Shown one piece after another: positions 1 through 7,501 of a stretch of DNA of 64,000 bases. Source of the stretch: Kerstersia similis (GTDB lineage: Bacteria > Pseudomonadota > Gammaproteobacteria > Burkholderiales > Burkholderiaceae_B); NCBI RefSeq assembly GCF_965139615.1, contig NZ_CBCSIQ010000017.1, positions 1-64,000 on the forward strand, given 5' to 3'. The translations under genes and the position numbers were made by a program. Under the pieces are notes generated by a model that was given only the letters and a program-made list of their open reading frames with translations, was not told where the DNA came from and did not search any database. The first letter of the stretch is position 1. The number at the start of each line of letters is the position of its first letter.

Positions 1-68
1 AACTGTTCAAGCAGTTCGGCTGGAATAACCGGCAATACCGGCAGTGGGGTCTTTGTCTTGCGAGGCAT
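1..68 (-). CDS. IS256-family transposase, N-terminal fragment (runs off left edge)
   Basis: An ATG on the minus strand at 68 opens a frame that stays open to the window edge and reads 22 residues beginning MPRKTKTP and ending IPAELLEQ. A short basic/proline-rich start followed by an IPxELLxQ motif is typical of the extreme N-terminus of IS256-type transposases, which are DDE enzymes of about 400 residues. Only the first 5 per cent is visible, so catalytic residues cannot be checked. The frame lies inside the 3' end of the interrupted nuclease-like gene, in a different reading frame. A candidate ribosome site (AAGGAGTG) lies just upstream at about 73-80. The family call rests on similarity to remembered sequences and could be wrong. 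Confidence 0.5.
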   Translation of the reverse strand, partial: MPRKTKTPLPVLPVIPAELLEQ

Positions 69-119
69 AATCACTCCTTGAGTGCATGTTATGCCTTAAA
101 CACGAAATCTCTGACAGGC
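1..119 (-). mobile_element. End of an IS256-type insertion sequence
   Basis: The transposase start at 68 is preceded by about 50 bp of non-coding DNA ending near 113-119 with GGCCTGTCAGA read on the minus strand, which looks like the terminal inverted repeat of an IS256-type element. The adjoining nuclease-like frame changes character at this point: its last 36 or so codons are read from within the element. The other end of the element and the expected 8-9 bp target duplication lie outside the window, so the exact boundary is uncertain by a few bases. Confidence 0.5.
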
Positions 120-1209
120 CCCGACCCACTTTGCGAATGAGGGGCTCGTAGTTCGGCTCTATATGGAAAAGCCACATGCGGAGAATCTCTCCTCTATAGG
201 AATCGTCAAAGGCGGGAGCCATCTCGCTTGGCGTAAGTTGAGGGGTGAGGCGAACAATGCGTGCGTCCGCCGTCGTAAGCCATTCAAAATGCCTAGAGAC
301 CATGCCAGCGGTCGATCCAATCATCTCGAACTCCTGTGCCTCATTGCGTTCGGGCGGCTGTGCAAAAAATTCTATGAAATCCACCCTGTCGCCGTCCATC
401 TTCGCAACGGGGCCGTGTTCTTCCCAAGTTGAGTGAAACATCAGGTAGAACGCCACTTGCCGCTCTAATTCACAGAGTATCTCCCTTCCCTCAGAATAGA
501 ACGAGAGGGCGCTGATAATGAAGTTAGCGACACCGTCCTCGTTGATTGCACTTGGGCATTCTGGCTTTGCATGTATGCGGCAAATGAGCGGGGGAACTAC
601 GCCAATCATTCGGTCGCCAAAGGCTCCGGCAATGTTTCGCTGCAGGGCATCTGGAAATCGTAGATTTATCGTACCTTTTGGTGTCTCGAAGTCTTCTACC
701 TTGTTTATGGTCCATTGCCCAAACGACTGCCAATAAACGGCAATCGTGAGTGAGTGGCCCTTGAGATAGGCATAGCGCTTGAGCCTTGCCAAGTAATTCT
801 TGCTGAACGTCACCGGTTTACTGATGGTCTCCGTACGCGCGTGCTTGACTTCCACGAAGTAGCGCTCACCAGTTTTTAGCGCTACGAAGTAGTCGGGGGC
901 TTGGACATCGGCCCCGTCATAGAGTGGGGCCGCTGTATCTTCTGAAGCAATCAGCTCTGCCTGCCCCAACGAAGCCACCATGTACTCGAACATCTTCTCG
1001 GCCCGGCGGCCGATCAGAAGACGCATATCCTCAATTCCAAGCTTGGTGGCTTCGTCAAAGGAAAACACCTCGCCAATGCGGTTCAGTGGAAGATTGAACT
1101 CCTGTCCAATATCCGCAGCCAAATCTAATGCGCCAAGCCTAGTTGACTGTCTTGCTACGCGTTTCATTGCATTCTTCTTCACTCTATCGTTATCCGGGAA
1201 ATCTAGCAT
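7..1209 (-). pseudogene. PD-(D/E)XK nuclease-like protein, 3' end replaced by IS
   Basis: No family name is recognised. The visible clue is a PD-(D/E)XK-type signature: a helix with RRAEKMFEY at about residues 73-80, an aspartate in APDYFVAL (about 110) and EVK in YFVEVKHA (about 124-126), counted from an upstream TTG at 1221. This arrangement (E, D, ExK) is the nuclease core of many restriction-like and repair enzymes. The ATG at 1209 is chosen; GTG at 1215 or TTG at 1221 are alternatives. About 36 C-terminal codons (below position 119) are derived from the insertion sequence, so the native C-terminus is lost. The nuclease core is intact, so a shortened protein could still be made. Its neighbour is a hipBA module, suggesting an accessory or defence patch. 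Function is inferred. Confidence 0.5.
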
Positions 1210-1452
1210 GCGCACTGACAAGGAATCTTAGCAGGCGCTCGGACCCACGAGCTTTGCCCTACCGCTGAGCCGCGGCCTACTGACTTTTCAGAGCAAGCGG
1301 CACCATGGGCTGTGGGCGAATGGGATTGCGACCCGCAAAAACGTTGCACAGCGCCTGAACATGTCTGCTTCCAGCCTGAAGCTGTCACTGGCAGCACGAC
1401 TTCAAGGGCAGCTTCTGGCCGAAAGCAGTCCTCTGCACGGCAGCCTTAATCC

Positions 1453-2697
1453 CTATACTTTGTTTGCCGAGAACGCTCCCGCAGTCAAATCAATATCCGC
1501 ACCGCTAATATGAGTTCGACGAGCAACGTGCTGCCAATGACCGACGGCCACGACGATTTCATCCACAATTTGCCGTGCTTGCACATCGTTCAGCCAATAA
1601 AAAGCGGCTGTGCTGAGGACTGTTTCCAGGCTAGGTCGATTATCTACGTCGTCAAGGTTCAAGACATGCTCGGCCTTGTCGATATTCGGATTGACGTCAA
1701 ACGCGGGGGCAAGCCTCCATCCGGTTTTGCCAAGCACGAATCCGTGATTGCGAAGGTGGTCGTCGCGGTTGCCAACTGCGACGTTGAACGCCACTCGCCG
1801 GAATAGCTGTTCCAAGTCTGCATCCGCATGCTCGGCATCCCCCTGGGTGCGAATGAACTGCGCCAATTCCAGATAGCTCGTCCCTTCACTTTGAGTCTTG
1901 CGAAGCAATGTCATTGCCGAGGCATAGAAGCGTCGCGAACCCTTGGTGCGATCGAACCGTTGGATGCAGAAGGTATGGAAGTCGTTGTTTAGCTTGATGA
2001 GCTTCGCAGGCGGTACGTCTATCCCCGCTTCTTGCGCGAGCTGGTGGACGACATACTCCCAAGCGCCGACGTCTCGATCGTCATCCCTGGCTGGGAACTT
2101 GCCGATCCAGAGTGAGCCGTCGGTGTCGGTAAAGTTGGCCTTTGGTCTTGCGCCCCCCAAAGACGCGCCAGGTGCGACGAGTACGGCGAGCCACTTTCGT
2201 AGCGCATCCAGATCGTCGATACGCCGGTTGCTGAGTTGGTAGGCCACGGCTTCCAACTCTCGTAGTGTTGTCACCGGCGGCGCCGCCATTTTCTCGTCGC
2301 CGAGAAACGCTTCCGTACCTGGCCGGCGAAAGCGCAGGGCGCCTTGGCGCGTGAGGTCTTGCACGCCGATCAGGAAGTCCCAGGCGTACAGCGTACGGGG
2401 AGAGCGTTGCTCGTCCTTAGCCAGCAACGCCTCGCGCCGCTTCATCAATGTTTGTCCCCATCGGTCTGGTGACGAATCCAGGAAGATGCCGAAGTTGCCT
2501 AGCTCAGGCTTGGGGAAAAAAGGGTGTTCGTCGAGAGAGAGGTCAGGGTCCAGCGCAAAGGCGCGAGGGTCTTGTAGCCAATCGCGTTCGTAATGGAAGC
2601 GGATCTGGCCGCGGTCATGGGCGAGCGTGCCGACCTGGCGTGCAGGGCCAAGGTCATCGTCCAACCAGACTTCCAAGGTATTGTCCTGCGCGCTCAT
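1453..2697 (-). CDS. hipA: HipA-family serine/threonine kinase toxin
   Basis: 414 residues, close to E. coli HipA (440). HipA toxins phosphorylate glutamyl-tRNA synthetase or other substrates and induce growth arrest; the partner HipB neutralises them and represses the operon. Visible motifs: GGARPKA (about 181-187) as the nucleotide-binding loop, GNRDDHLRN (309-317) matching the catalytic DxHxxN motif with Asp312 and Asn317, and PAFDVNP (331-337) matching the metal-binding DFD-like motif. All core residues are present, so it appears active. The start overlaps the hipB-like stop by 4 bp (ATGA), indicating translational coupling. Which HipA subgroup (HipA or HipT) and which substrate cannot be told. 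Confidence 0.88.
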   Translation of the reverse strand: MSAQDNTLEVWLDDDLGPARQVGTLAHDRGQIRFHYERDWLQDPRAFALDPDLSLDEHPFFPKPELGNFGIFLDSSPDRWGQTLMKRREALLAKDEQRSPRTLYAWDFLIGVQDLTRQGALRFRRPGTEAFLGDEKMAAPPVTTLRELEAVAYQLSNRRIDDLDALRKWLAVLVAPGASLGGARPKANFTDTDGSLWIGKFPARDDDRDVGAWEYVVHQLAQEAGIDVPPAKLIKLNNDFHTFCIQRFDRTKGSRRFYASAMTLLRKTQSEGTSYLELAQFIRTQGDAEHADADLEQLFRRVAFNVAVGNRDDHLRNHGFVLGKTGWRLAPAFDVNPNIDKAEHVLNLDDVDNRPSLETVLSTAAFYWLNDVQARQIVDEIVVAVGHWQHVARRTHISGADIDLTAGAFSANKV

Positions 2698-3059
2698 GTT
2701 GACTCCTCGTTGTTTGAGGCTGACGAGGGTTTGGCCACTTTGGTAGGGGTGGTCGGGCGGCGCTTGGAAGTTGGTTCAAGCGCCAGGTCCTGCAGTTTCC
2801 GACCAACTTTGTCGTCGGCCCCAAGCTGATTGAGGTCGCCCTCAAGACCTAGTACGGCCAGAACCCGAACATAGGACCCCAGCGTGGCCCCTGGATCACC
2901 CGCCTCAACCTTGTACAGGGTGGTCCTTGATATTCCTGCTCGTTGCGCGACGATGGCGTTGCTTAACTTGCGTCGCTTGCGGGCAAGGCGCAGCCGTTCT
3001 CCCAACGCTGACAGGAGATGCTGCTCTTGAGGAAAGAGGATGGGTGGTTTACGTGGCAT
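2694..3059 (-). CDS. hipB: HipB-like antitoxin, XRE-family DNA-binding protein
   Basis: 121 residues with a Cro/C1-type helix-turn-helix in the first half (LGERLRLARKRRKLSNAIVA, then RAGISRTTLYKVEAGDPG). It overlaps the downstream hipA-like gene by 4 bp, the standard antitoxin-toxin order. HipB dimers bind HipA and the operon promoter. The C-terminal third is basic and low in complexity (SKRRPTTPTKVAKPS), probably a flexible tail. A perfect 9-bp inverted repeat lies 5-43 bp upstream of the start and is the obvious candidate operator. Confidence 0.82.
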   Translation of the reverse strand: MPRKPPILFPQEQHLLSALGERLRLARKRRKLSNAIVAQRAGISRTTLYKVEAGDPGATLGSYVRVLAVLGLEGDLNQLGADDKVGRKLQDLALEPTSKRRPTTPTKVAKPSSASNNEEST

Positions 3060-3064
3060 GTTTG

Positions 3065-3102
3065 CTATTATGGTCTTTATTGATAAATTTTGTCCATAAT
3101 AG
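3065..3102. promoter_or_regulatory. Candidate HipB operator (9-bp inverted repeat)
   Basis: CTATTATGG (3065-3073) and CCATAATAG (3094-3102) form a perfect inverted repeat with a 20-bp AT-rich spacer just upstream of the hipB-like start at 3059. Position and symmetry suggest an autoregulatory operator. The half-site differs from the E. coli HipB site (TATCC/GGATA), as expected for a distant homologue. Confidence 0.5.
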
Positions 3103-3268
3103 AAAAAATATAGGCTTTGTTATTGAAGCCTTTGGATAGTGGCAGCCGTCATCATATCGCTCCCAAGTACGTGACATCCTTGCTTCTTTAGCGAGGATTT
3201 CAAATGATTCATTAAAGGGTTGGGTGCCAAGTCCGACTTCATTCGTCCGAATCAAGTCTTTCCACCCC

Positions 3269-4780
3269 TCACCGCCATTCCCCACCCTTTCTTTCCAGCG
3301 CACGCAACACGCTCGCCAGCTTCTTGACGGCGATTTCCATTTCGCCCGGCGTATGCGCTGCGAACCCCGTCAGGAACCCGGCCCGGTGCTGTGTGGAGGC
3401 GTGCAGGGCGGTCAGGCCCAGCAGGTCTATGCCTGCCCTGCGTGCCGTGGCGACGGCCTCGGTTTCAGGGATGTCCTGGGTCAGCAGGCACGGCATTTGC
3501 ATGCCGCCGTCGGGGATGCGGGGTTCCAGGAAGCCGCCCAGGTGTTCGCGCACCAGCCGCGCCAGGACGTCGCGCCGCTCGGCATAGACGGCCCGCATCG
3601 TGCGGACATGGGCGCCGAAATGCCCGCCGTCTATGAAGCGCGCCAGGGTCAGCTGGGGAATGGGCGCGCTGTGCCCGTCCAGCAGGGTGCGCGCGACGCT
3701 CATGGGGGCGACGAGCTGCGGCGGCAGGACCATATAGCCGATGCGCAGGCCGGGAAACAGCGATTTGCTGAAGGTGCCGATGTAGATCGTGCGGTCATGC
3801 GGGTCCAGTCCTTGCACGCAGGCCGTGGGCTTGCCGACGTAGTGGAATTCGCTGTCGTAGTCGTCTTCGATGATCCAGGCCTGCTCGCGCTGAGCCCAGT
3901 CGATGATGGCCAGGCGTCGTTCCAGTGCCAGCGTCGTGCCGGTGGGAAACTGGTGGGAGGGCGTGAGAAATACCGCCGTGGCCGACGCTTCCGGCGATCT
4001 GGCCTGGCGCAGGTATTCCGTTCGCATGCCTTCGGCATCCAGGGGCACAGGCACGCAAGTCAGGCCGGCAGCGTCGAAGGCCTTGCGAGCACCATGGTAA
4101 ACGGGGTCTTCGATGTAGATGCGGTCACCGGCATCGAGCAGAACATTGGCGCATAGGGTCAGGGCCTGCTGGGAACTGGTCAGTACCAGTACCCGGTCTG
4201 CTGAGGCATGCGCCCCGCGTTCAAGATTGACGTAGTCGGCAATGGCCTGGCGCAGCGCTTCCAGGCCTTGCGGCGGGCTGTGCAGCAGGATGCTGGTGCC
4301 ATATTCCTTGATGACCTGGCGCTGCAGGCGTTCCCAGGTATGCAGCGGAAAGTTGCGGGTTTCCGGCACGCCGGGAGCAAAGGCGCGCGGCGCCACGAAG
4401 TCGCGCAGGCCGCCGCTTTCCAGCATGGCGCAGCCACGCTGGCTCAGGCGCAGCGCCGGTCTGTGCTGGGTTGCCTGTGGCGAGCGCTGGCGGCCAGGCC
4501 GGCGCTGTATCTGCTCGGAGACATAGGTGCCGCTGCCTACCCGTCGCTCGATGAAGCCCTCGGTTTGCAGCTGGCCATAGGCTTCCTCCACCGTGCCGCG
4601 TGAAACGCCCAGCGAACGAGCCAGCAGGCGCGATGCGGGCAAGGGGCGGCCGGCTTCCAGCGCACCGCTGAGGATCAGTTGCCGTATTGCCCGCCGGATG
4701 CGGGCATGCAGTGGCAAGGCGCTATGCGTAGGGTCGGCGATCCATGCTTTGACGGATTCAAGTTGGGCGTGCTTGAACAA
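3269..4780 (-). CDS. pdxR: MocR-family (GntR/aminotransferase) regulator, PdxR-like
   Basis: 503 residues. An N-terminal GntR winged helix (about 22-88, with RSLGVSRGTVEEAYGQLQ) is joined by a linker to an inactive class I aminotransferase domain that binds PLP. The PLP lysine is Lys339 in GTFSKSLFPGLR, and EDDYDSEF (about 305-312) provides the conserved Asp/Tyr. PdxR proteins sense PLP and control vitamin B6 synthesis or salvage. It diverges from a YggS-pdxY operon, which supports that role. The most upstream start is TTG at 4780, with no ATG near; no clear ribosome site is seen, so translation may be leaderless or start elsewhere. GGTC repeats in the intergenic region resemble known PdxR boxes. 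Confidence 0.82.
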   Translation of the reverse strand: MFKHAQLESVKAWIADPTHSALPLHARIRRAIRQLILSGALEAGRPLPASRLLARSLGVSRGTVEEAYGQLQTEGFIERRVGSGTYVSEQIQRRPGRQRSPQATQHRPALRLSQRGCAMLESGGLRDFVAPRAFAPGVPETRNFPLHTWERLQRQVIKEYGTSILLHSPPQGLEALRQAIADYVNLERGAHASADRVLVLTSSQQALTLCANVLLDAGDRIYIEDPVYHGARKAFDAAGLTCVPVPLDAEGMRTEYLRQARSPEASATAVFLTPSHQFPTGTTLALERRLAIIDWAQREQAWIIEDDYDSEFHYVGKPTACVQGLDPHDRTIYIGTFSKSLFPGLRIGYMVLPPQLVAPMSVARTLLDGHSAPIPQLTLARFIDGGHFGAHVRTMRAVYAERRDVLARLVREHLGGFLEPRIPDGGMQMPCLLTQDIPETEAVATARRAGIDLLGLTALHASTQHRAGFLTGFAAHTPGEMEIAVKKLASVLRALERKGGEWR

Positions 4781-4809
4781 TTGGTCTATATGCTTGTGAA
4801 AAAGTGGTC
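4781..4809. promoter_or_regulatory. Candidate PdxR boxes (direct repeats)
   Basis: TTGGTC (4781-4786) and AAAGTGGTC (4801-4809) are direct repeats about 23 bp apart between the PdxR-like gene and yggS. The second matches the AAAGTGGW(T)C element reported for PdxR of actinobacteria and firmicutes. A TATAAA at 4834-4839 could be the -10 element of the rightward promoter, without a good -35 box, as expected for an activator-dependent promoter. Inference from pattern and position only. Confidence 0.4.
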
Positions 4810-4891
4810 AGGTTTTATGGGCCATTTCGGATATATAAATCAGTCATGAGTCTGGATCAATCGCATGTATCTCAGGAGCCACAGTTACGCC

Positions 4892-5716
4892 ATGTCGGAA
4901 TCAATAGGAACTCAAACTCGGCACGACCAGCATGGCCGCTATCCGCAGGCCGCTACCGTCGAAGATTTTCGCCAGAATATTGCTGATGTGCAGGCGCGTA
5001 TCGCCGCTGCCTGCCTGCGAGCGGGACGCGATCCCGCCAGCGTCCGGCTGCTGCCGGTCAGCAAGACCAAGCCCGAGTCCAGTCTGCGCCTGGCCTATGC
5101 CGCCGGTTGCCGCCTGCTGGGGGAAAACAAGGTTCAGGAGGCCTATGGCAAGTGGGAGGCCATGCAGGATCTGACCGACCTGCGCTGGTCGGTGATCGGC
5201 CACCTGCAAACCAACAAGGCCCGGCTGGTGGCACGCTTTGCAAGCGAATTCCAGGCCCTGGACAGCCTGCGCCTGGCGGAAGCGCTGGACAAGCGTTTGC
5301 AGGCCGAAGGACGGTCGCTGGATGTGTTTGTCCAGGTGAATACTTCCGGGGAGGAAAGCAAGTACGGCCTGGCGCCGGAAGATGTCGAAGGTTTCATCAA
5401 ACAGTTGCCTGCGTTTTCCGCGCTGCGGGTGCGCGGCCTGATGACCCTGGCACTGTTTTCCGCCGAAGCCGAGCGCGTGCGGCAATGTTTCATCCTGCTG
5501 CGCAATCTGCGCGACAGGCTGCGGCAGGACGCACCGGCAGGGATAGACCTGGCGGAACTGTCCATGGGCATGTCGGGCGACTTCGAAATCGCCATCGAGG
5601 AGGGGGCCACGGTGGTGCGTGTGGGCCAGGCCATTTTCGGCGCCCGTCCCTTGCCGGACAGCTATTACTGGCCATCGGCTGCCGGCGCCCAGGACAGTCC
5701 AGAGGCATCATCATGA
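4892..5716 (+). CDS. yggS: YggS/PROSC-family PLP homeostasis protein
   Basis: 274 residues from ATG 4892; an upstream in-frame ATG at 4865 is less likely because AGGAG (4874-4878) precedes 4892. This single-domain TIM-barrel family binds PLP without enzymatic activity and buffers the cellular PLP pool. Motifs seen: LLPVSKTKP with the PLP lysine, GENKVQEA, WSVIGHLQTNKA, LSMGMSGDFEIAIEEGAT and VRVGQAIFG. All are standard for the family. It is the first gene of the operon and overlaps the pyridoxal kinase gene by 4 bp (ATGA). A second, genome-wide yggS copy may exist elsewhere. Confidence 0.9.
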   Translation: MSESIGTQTRHDQHGRYPQAATVEDFRQNIADVQARIAAACLRAGRDPASVRLLPVSKTKPESSLRLAYAAGCRLLGENKVQEAYGKWEAMQDLTDLRWSVIGHLQTNKARLVARFASEFQALDSLRLAEALDKRLQAEGRSLDVFVQVNTSGEESKYGLAPEDVEGFIKQLPAFSALRVRGLMTLALFSAEAERVRQCFILLRNLRDRLRQDAPAGIDLAELSMGMSGDFEIAIEEGATVVRVGQAIFGARPLPDSYYWPSAAGAQDSPEASS

Positions 5717-6612
5717 ATCCGCTGCCGATAGATGTGGTGTCCGTGCAGTCCCAGGTGGTCTATGGCCGCGTGGGCAATAGCGTGGCCGTTCCTACCCTGG
5801 AAGCCTTGGGCGTGTCTGTGGCCGCGGTGCCGACCGTGCTGTTCAGCAATACCCCACACTATCCGAGCATCCATGGTGGTGCGGTGCCTGTGCAATGGTT
5901 TGCCGGCTATCTGAATGATCTTGTGGCGCGGGGTGCCTTGCAGGCATTGCGGGCGGTGCTGGTCGGCTATCTGGGCGGCCCGGAACAGGCAGGCGCGCTG
6001 GTGGGCTGGCTGAGGGAGCAACTGTGCCGGCAGGCGGATATGCGTATCGTGGTCGATCCGGTGTTGGGGGATCACGATCACGGCATCTATGTCGATGCCG
6101 GGCTGGTGGACGCCTATCGCCGCGATATTCTGCCGCTGGCGGACGGGCTGACGCCCAATGGTTTCGAATTGGCCCAGCTGACCGGCCTGCCAGTGGGGGA
6201 CACCGCTTGCGTTATCGCCGCTGCGCGTACGCTGCTGACGGGCCGGACCGAATGGGTCGCCGTGACCAGCGCTGCGCCCGAGGCCTGTGCCAGCGACGAA
6301 ATGCAGGTGGTGCTGGTGACACGCACGCAGGCTGAAGTCATTACGCATCCACGCATCGCGCTGGCACCCAAGGGAACCGGCGATATGTTCTGCGCCGCCC
6401 TGACCGGGCATTGGCTCAATGGCGTCGAGCTGCCGGAGGCTGCTTCGCTGGCATGTGATCAGGTGGTGCGGGCCTTGCACCGTACCAGCCGGGCGCAGTG
6501 TGCCGAATTGCTGTTGCCGCCGGTCTGCCGCGAGGGTTCGGTTCATGATCCTGCGCAGCACGCCTTGCCGGGTGAGCGCCTGCGCCATTTCACCTACCAG
6601 ATTCAAGACTGA
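5713..6612 (+). CDS. pdxY: Pyridoxal kinase
   Basis: 299 residues, similar to E. coli PdxY (287). It phosphorylates pyridoxal (and poorly pyridoxine) to PLP in the salvage pathway. Family features: VSVQSQVVYGRVGNS at the N-terminus, SNTPHYP, VDPVLGDHDHGIYVD in the central sheet, LTPNGFELAQLTG, and the anion-hole motif APKGTGDMF with the catalytic Asp near the C-terminus. ATG 5713 overlaps the yggS stop, so the two are translationally coupled. The order PLP carrier-PLP kinase under a PdxR-like regulator is strong context for PLP salvage. Confidence 0.92.
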   Translation: MNPLPIDVVSVQSQVVYGRVGNSVAVPTLEALGVSVAAVPTVLFSNTPHYPSIHGGAVPVQWFAGYLNDLVARGALQALRAVLVGYLGGPEQAGALVGWLREQLCRQADMRIVVDPVLGDHDHGIYVDAGLVDAYRRDILPLADGLTPNGFELAQLTGLPVGDTACVIAAARTLLTGRTEWVAVTSAAPEACASDEMQVVLVTRTQAEVITHPRIALAPKGTGDMFCAALTGHWLNGVELPEAASLACDQVVRALHRTSRAQCAELLLPPVCREGSVHDPAQHALPGERLRHFTYQIQD

Positions 6613-6627
6613 ACCGGAGGCCGGGGT

Positions 6628-7491
6628 ATGGGACGGATCGCCGCCACCTTCGAGCGCTTGGGCCAGCAGTCACGCAAGGCACTGATAGCCTCCGTGACAG
6701 CAGGCTATCCGCATGCGGAGATCACGCCGGCATTGATGCACGTGCTGGTCGAGGCCGGGGCGGACATCATCGAGCTGGGCATGCCAGCCGTGGAGCTGCG
6801 AACCTGCGTTCAGCCTGTGCCTGATGTTCCCGGTGACGATGGGGCGGGGTCTCTGGCGACCCGCTGGCGTCAGATACTGGATCAGGTTGCGCAGTTCCGC
6901 CTGTCCGATACCGCTACCCCCGTCGTGCTGGCAGGCCCGGCCCGGTACATCGAAGGCCACGGTGCTTGGCTTCGGCCAGCGGCACTGGCCGAAGCGGTCG
7001 CCTTGGCCGGGGGGGATGGCGTGTTGGTTTTCGACCCGTCTCCCACCTTGTCTGACGCCTTGGCGTTGCCGCTGCGCGGCTGCGGCCTGGACTGGATTGT
7101 CGGCCTGGCGCCAGCGGTTGCAGAGGATGAGGTCCGGCAACTGGCCGGTCGTGCCAGCGGTTATGCCCATGGCCGCTTCTTCACCGGCGAGGCCGCTGTG
7201 CGTCCCGCAGAACTGGTGCAGGTGCAAGACCGCTTATGGCGCATACGCCAGCATATTGCCATTCCCTTGGGGCTGGCTACAGGCGCCGGAGAGATGGAAA
7301 CCGCCCGTCGGCTTGCCAGCATGGCGGATGCGCTCATCATCGGCCCGTGGCTGGCCGCGCAACTGGCGGACAAACCGGCCGCCGCCGCGCTGGCGGCAGC
7401 CAGTGATCTTTTCCGGGAGCTGCGCCGCCAGCTGGATATGGACATCCCCGGCGCGTCCCGCGCCTCGAAACATCCCCCTTTCCGACGATAG
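6628..7491 (+). CDS. Degenerate tryptophan synthase alpha-like protein
   Basis: 287 residues with the overall TrpA TIM-barrel pattern: RIAATFERLGQQSRKALI, TAGYPHAEIT, LVEAGADIIELGMP near the N-terminus and a phosphate-site-like GLATGAGEMETARRL later. Glu49, the TrpA catalytic glutamate, is kept at the same number. The signature that should follow (PFSDPxADGPxIQ, carrying catalytic Asp60) is replaced by AVELRTCVQPVPD, and the loop carrying the GVTG motif is absent. It is therefore unlikely to cleave indole-glycerol phosphate. It lies between pdxY and glyA in a B6 operon, with no trpB nearby. A role in PLP or serine/glycine metabolism is inferred only from context; the true reaction, if any, is unknown. 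Confidence 0.7.
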   Translation: MGRIAATFERLGQQSRKALIASVTAGYPHAEITPALMHVLVEAGADIIELGMPAVELRTCVQPVPDVPGDDGAGSLATRWRQILDQVAQFRLSDTATPVVLAGPARYIEGHGAWLRPAALAEAVALAGGDGVLVFDPSPTLSDALALPLRGCGLDWIVGLAPAVAEDEVRQLAGRASGYAHGRFFTGEAAVRPAELVQVQDRLWRIRQHIAIPLGLATGAGEMETARRLASMADALIIGPWLAAQLADKPAAAALAAASDLFRELRRQLDMDIPGASRASKHPPFRR

Positions 7492-7501
7492 GACTTTCAT
7501 C

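Noticed and set aside
1231..1290. tRNA-like string (CTCAGCGGTAG-like D-arm) between nuclease and hipA genes
   Set aside because: No complete cloverleaf could be formed; at most a decayed remnant.
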